Made by a program: the position numbers and the translations under genes. Positions 6,792 to 9,589 of a DNA stretch of 9,589 nt are shown here, one piece after another (the first letter of the stretch is position 1; every line of letters begins with the position of its first letter). The stretch is from Legionellales bacterium. GTDB taxonomy: Bacteria > Pseudomonadota > Gammaproteobacteria > PIVX01. The notes beneath the pieces are model-generated. The model was given only the letters and a program-made list of their open reading frames with translations, was not told the origin of the DNA and did not search any database. The DNA is taken from the NCBI GenBank assembly GCA_013215905.1, contig JABSQI010000045.1, positions 1-9,589 of the forward strand, in the 5' to 3' direction.

Positions 6792-7067
6792 ATGCCAATA
6801 TATGAATATGTCTGTAATAACTGTGGTCATGAAACAGATATTATTCAAAAGTTGTCTGATCCAGAAATAATCACTTGTCCAGAATGTAATACTGAAAATT
6901 TTAACAAAATGGTATCTGCTCCTAGCTTTAGATTAAAAGGAACTGGGTGGTATGAAACTGATTTTAAAAATCCCAAAAAAACTGCAACTGATAAATCAGC
7001 AAGCAGTGACACGCCTAATTCTAGTGCAACAGCAAAGGCAACTAAACCCGTCAAAAATGACAATTAA
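6792..7067 (+). CDS. FmdB family zinc-ribbon protein
   Basis: This 91-aa protein begins MPIYEYVC, the typical start of the FmdB/CxxC_CxxC_SSSS zinc-ribbon family. Four cysteines in two CxxC knuckles (Cys8, Cys11, Cys29 and Cys32) should bind one zinc ion. A conserved APSFRLKGTGWYETDF segment follows near 43-58. The last 30 or so residues are a low-complexity tail rich in Lys, Ala, Ser and Thr, as in relatives. The family's biochemical role is uncertain; the name comes from a proposed regulator of formamidase, which should not be assumed here. A strong ribosome binding site precedes the start. It is the first gene of the operon, 20 bp before aspS, an arrangement known from other gammaproteobacteria. 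It ends in TAA. Confidence 0.9.
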   Translation: MPIYEYVCNNCGHETDIIQKLSDPEIITCPECNTENFNKMVSAPSFRLKGTGWYETDFKNPKKTATDKSASSDTPNSSATAKATKPVKNDN

Positions 7068-7087
7068 ATTGAAATTTAGGAAGAAAA

Positions 7088-8881
7088 ATGCAATCGATAC
7101 ATAAACGATCACATGAATGTAATGTAGTAAATGAAGAGTATATTGGCAAAGAGATCACAGTCTGTGGATGGGTTAACCACAGAAGAGATCATGGAGGAGT
7201 AATTTTTATTGATCTAAGAGATAGGAGCGGAATTTTACAGATAGTATTTGAGCCGGAAAATGCAGAATATTTTCATTTAGCTGAACAACTTAGAGCAGAA
7301 TTTGTTGTAAGTATATCTGGCTTAGTTAGGGAAAGGCCAAAAGGAATGATTAACAAAGAGCTTGCCACTGGTAAAATTGAAGTACTGGGAGCTAAATTAG
7401 TAATATTAAATACTTCAGAGCCTATACCTATTAATTTAGAAAGAATAAATGACGCTAATGAAGATACAAAAATACGATATAGATATCTTGATTTAAGGGC
7501 AAAAGATAATTTCTCAAAAATTGCTTTGCGTTCAAAACTTAATCATATATTAAATATGTTTATGAATAATCAAGGGTTTATTAACGTTGAAACACCAATT
7601 TTAACTAAAGCTACACCTGAAGGAGCAAGGGACTATTTAGTTCCCAGTAGGGTTCATAAGGGAGAATTTTATGCCTTACCTCAGTCTCCACAGTTGTTTA
7701 AACAATTAATTATGATGTCTGGTTTTGAAAAATATTATCAAATTGCTAGATGTTTCAGGGATGAGGATCTAAGATCAGATAGGCAACCAGAGTTTACCCA
7801 GTTAGACATAGAAATGTCTTTTACTGATGAAGAAGAAATTTTTTCTTTATGCGAACAATTATTCAATAAAATTTTTAATGATTTACTTGGTGTTGAACTT
7901 CCTAATAAATATCCAAGAATGACATATGAAGAATCAATGATGTTGTATGGAACTGATAAACCTGATTTAAGGCATGATTTGGTACTAGTTAATATTTCTG
8001 ATTTAGCTGCTAAGAGTAGTTTTAGTGTGTTTCATACAGGGTTAGAAAATAGTAAATTTAAAGTGTTTGCTATGAAATTACCAAATGGGTGTAAATTATC
8101 AAGAAAAAATTTGGATAGTTATGTAAGTTTTGCAGAAAAACATGGAGCAAAAGGTCTTGGATATATTAAAGTAAAAAATATCGATAATGATAATTTTGAG
8201 TTACAATCCCCTTTATTAAAATATTTTGAAAATGATTTACAAAAAACTTTATTGGATAGGGTTGAAGCAAGTACAGATGATTTAATATTTGTAAGCGGTG
8301 GTATTTATCCTAAAGTTAATCTTGCTTTAGGTGAGTTAAGGCAAAAACTTGCTCAAGATTTAGATTTAATACAATCTGGTTGGAAAATATGTTGGATTAC
8401 CGACTGGCCTCTTTTTGAAGAAGTTGAAGGTAAGTTAGAATCTCTTAATCACCCATTTACTGCTCCACAAGAAGACAGTATGGAAAAAATTGACTCTGAG
8501 CCAACAGCAGTATTAGCAAGAGCCTATGACCTTGTAATTAATGGATATGAAATTGGGGGAGGTTCTATTAGGATCCATGATCATAAATTTCAAAGGAAAG
8601 TACTTAATTTATTAGGGTTAAGCGAAAAAGAGATTAGTGAACAGTTTGGTTTTTTCATTAATGCTTTAAAATATGGTTGTCCTCCTCATGGTGGTATAGC
8701 TTTTGGTCTAGACAGACTTGTCATGTTACTCACCAACTCGAAATCCATCAGAGATGTTATACCTTTTCCAAAAACACAATCTGCTAGTTGTTTGTTAACT
8801 GAAGCTCCTTCAAAGGTAGAAGAAAATAGAGTTGATGAACTAGGTATTAAAGTATTACAGGAACAAGTAGAAAAATATTAA
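7088..8881 (+). CDS. aspS: aspartate--tRNA ligase, bacterial type
   Basis: This 597-aa class IIb synthetase charges tRNA with aspartate in the cytoplasm and has the normal bacterial length. Residues about 1-110 are the OB-fold anticodon-binding domain (GWVNHRRDHGG at 27-37). Motif 1 lies near 163-180 (GFINVETPIL, then TPEGARDYLVPSR). QSPQ (199-202) and motif 2, FRDEDLRSDRQPEFTQ (223-238), bind aspartate and ATP. A GAD insertion spans about 290-420. GGGSIRIHD (490-498) precedes motif 3, GIAFGLDRLVML (536-547). All key residues are present. His35 and Gly86 fall where the non-discriminating enzyme of Pseudomonas aeruginosa has its determinants, so this enzyme may also charge tRNA-Asn; that is inference. 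AGGAAG lies four bases before the ATG. It sits 20 bp from each neighbour and ends in TAA. Confidence 0.97.
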   Translation: MQSIHKRSHECNVVNEEYIGKEITVCGWVNHRRDHGGVIFIDLRDRSGILQIVFEPENAEYFHLAEQLRAEFVVSISGLVRERPKGMINKELATGKIEVLGAKLVILNTSEPIPINLERINDANEDTKIRYRYLDLRAKDNFSKIALRSKLNHILNMFMNNQGFINVETPILTKATPEGARDYLVPSRVHKGEFYALPQSPQLFKQLIMMSGFEKYYQIARCFRDEDLRSDRQPEFTQLDIEMSFTDEEEIFSLCEQLFNKIFNDLLGVELPNKYPRMTYEESMMLYGTDKPDLRHDLVLVNISDLAAKSSFSVFHTGLENSKFKVFAMKLPNGCKLSRKNLDSYVSFAEKHGAKGLGYIKVKNIDNDNFELQSPLLKYFENDLQKTLLDRVEASTDDLIFVSGGIYPKVNLALGELRQKLAQDLDLIQSGWKICWITDWPLFEEVEGKLESLNHPFTAPQEDSMEKIDSEPTAVLARAYDLVINGYEIGGGSIRIHDHKFQRKVLNLLGLSEKEISEQFGFFINALKYGCPPHGGIAFGLDRLVMLLTNSKSIRDVIPFPKTQSASCLLTEAPSKVEENRVDELGIKVLQEQVEKY

Positions 8882-8901
8882 TTTATTAAAGGAATCATTT
8901 T

Positions 8902-9435
8902 ATGGCTGGTCATAGTAAGTGGGCTAATATTAGATTTAGAAAAGGAGCTCAAGATGCTAAAAGAGGAAAAATATTTACTAAATTAATTAGGGAAATAACT
9001 GTTGCGAGTAGGATTGGCGGTGAAGATCCTGCAAGCAATCCGCGTCTTAGAGAAGCAATTTCTAAAGCTAATAAAGCAAATATGAAAAAAGACACTATTG
9101 AAAATGCTATTAAGAAAGGTGCTGGTAAACTCGATGAAGTAAATTTCACTGAAATAACTTATGAAGGATATGGTGTAGGAGGGGTGGCTATTTTTGTTGA
9201 ATGCTTAACTGATAATAAAAATCGTACAGTTTCCGAGGTTAGGCATGCATTTAATAAGCACAATGGTAACCTCGGAGCTGATGGTTCTGTGAGTTATTTA
9301 TTTAATCAAGTTGGTCAACTCATTTTTGATTCTTCTGTTACAGAAGAACAATTATTTGATACTGTCATGGAATATGACGGAAAGGATATTGAGGTTCAGG
9401 ATGATAAAAGCATAATTGTCTCTGTACCAAAATAG
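8902..9435 (+). CDS. yebC: YebC/PmpR family protein, interrupted by an in-frame TAG after codon 177
   Basis: The frame opens with the family signature MAGHSKWANI and continues with KRGKIFTKLIREI (20-32), NPRLREAI (46-53), YEGYG (87-91), ECLTDNKNRTVSEVRHAF (100-117) and GNLGADGSVSYLF (122-134), all typical of YebC. Family members are about 240-250 residues, have been described as transcription regulators, and are more recently linked to relief of ribosome stalling. Here a TAG at 9433-9435 ends the frame within the region linking to the C-terminal domain. The following in-frame codons still encode recognisable YebC C-terminal sequence, so the stop is premature, not a natural end. AAAGGA about eight bases upstream supports the start. 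It is the third gene of the operon, 20 bp after aspS. Either it is a recent pseudogene, or the TAG is read through, or the base is a sequencing error. Confidence 0.9.
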   Translation: MAGHSKWANIRFRKGAQDAKRGKIFTKLIREITVASRIGGEDPASNPRLREAISKANKANMKKDTIENAIKKGAGKLDEVNFTEITYEGYGVGGVAIFVECLTDNKNRTVSEVRHAFNKHNGNLGADGSVSYLFNQVGQLIFDSSVTEEQLFDTVMEYDGKDIEVQDDKSIIVSVPK

Positions 9436-9589
9436 AACTATCATAGTATGTTAATAGCTGTTGAGAAGCTTGGTTATACGCCCATACATTCTGAAATTAC
9501 CATGATTGCTGATAGATATGTAGAGGTAGATCAAGATAATATAGAGATGTTGATAAAACTTGAATATAACGTTAAGCTGGCAACACAAT
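9436..9589 (+). pseudogene. yebC: yebC C-terminal domain continuing in frame past TAG (runs off window)
   Basis: In the same frame as yebC, the 51 codons after TAG contain no stop. They read as the family's C-terminal domain: NYHSMLIAVEKLGYTPIHSE, then ITMIADRYVEVD and a helix ending IEMLIKL. This aligns by eye with the usual E/K-A-G, AEVTMIP and AEKLLKLI pattern of YebC proteins. The last nine codons (EYNVKLATQ) do not resemble the expected D/E-rich DDVQ segment, which may mean further decay or simply divergence. The window ends before the natural stop. Confidence 0.7.

Noticed and set aside
9540..9589. Possible second lesion (frameshift) near the end of the yebC remnant
   Set aside because: The last nine codons do not match the expected family pattern, but neither alternative frame restores it within the window, so no frameshift can be claimed.
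1..9589. tRNA, rRNA, CRISPR array, insertion sequence, integrase or attachment site
   Set aside because: No cloverleaf-like T-loop sequence, regularly spaced repeats, transposase motif or paired terminal repeats with target duplications were seen on either strand.

Overview
The window is very AT-rich (by eye around 70% A+T) and densely coding. The best-recognised proteins (AspRS, YebC, FmdB-type zinc ribbon) look gammaproteobacterial. The AspRS is of the Pseudomonas-like type, and the fmdB-aspS-yebC gene order is a familiar gammaproteobacterial arrangement. Strong AT bias, weak ribosome binding sites and apparent gene decay suggest a host-associated or intracellular gammaproteobacterium, in the style of the Legionellales or Francisella relatives. 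This is inference; no species is assigned.

Left part (1-2036, + strand): the window opens inside the last 67 codons of a TauE/SafE (TSUP) membrane transporter. After a 139-bp gap with a possible promoter comes a 563-aa protein that joins TPR-like helical repeats to a glycosyltransferase-9/SPINDLY-like C-terminal domain.

Middle part (2271-6514, - strand): an accessory block. In transcription order it holds a small membrane protein whose frame runs on past in-frame TAG codons (6514 down to 6119), two overlapping genes for unrecognised exported proteins (5988-5488 and 5494-4892), a tightly coupled pair of short-chain dehydrogenase and AraC-family regulator with a GyrI-like ligand domain (4633-3872 and 3869-3021), and a lone single-pass membrane protein (2729-2271). 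Gaps in this block hold only AT-rich sequence with a few inverted repeats.

Right part (6729-9589, + strand): a strong sigma-70-like promoter drives a compact operon of an FmdB-type zinc-ribbon protein, aspartyl-tRNA synthetase and YebC, with 20-bp gaps and good Shine-Dalgarno sequences. YebC stops at an in-frame TAG after 177 codons, yet the next 51 codons in the same frame still encode most of the YebC C-terminal domain.

The most notable pattern is the TAG codons. Every gene whose natural end can be judged from its family stops at TAA or TGA. TAG appears only inside yebC, inside the small membrane ORF, and at the ends of two orphan genes, where a TAA follows immediately or within two codons. 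Nonsense mutation in a decaying genome is the simplest reading. Amber suppression or leaky readthrough is the alternative worth testing.
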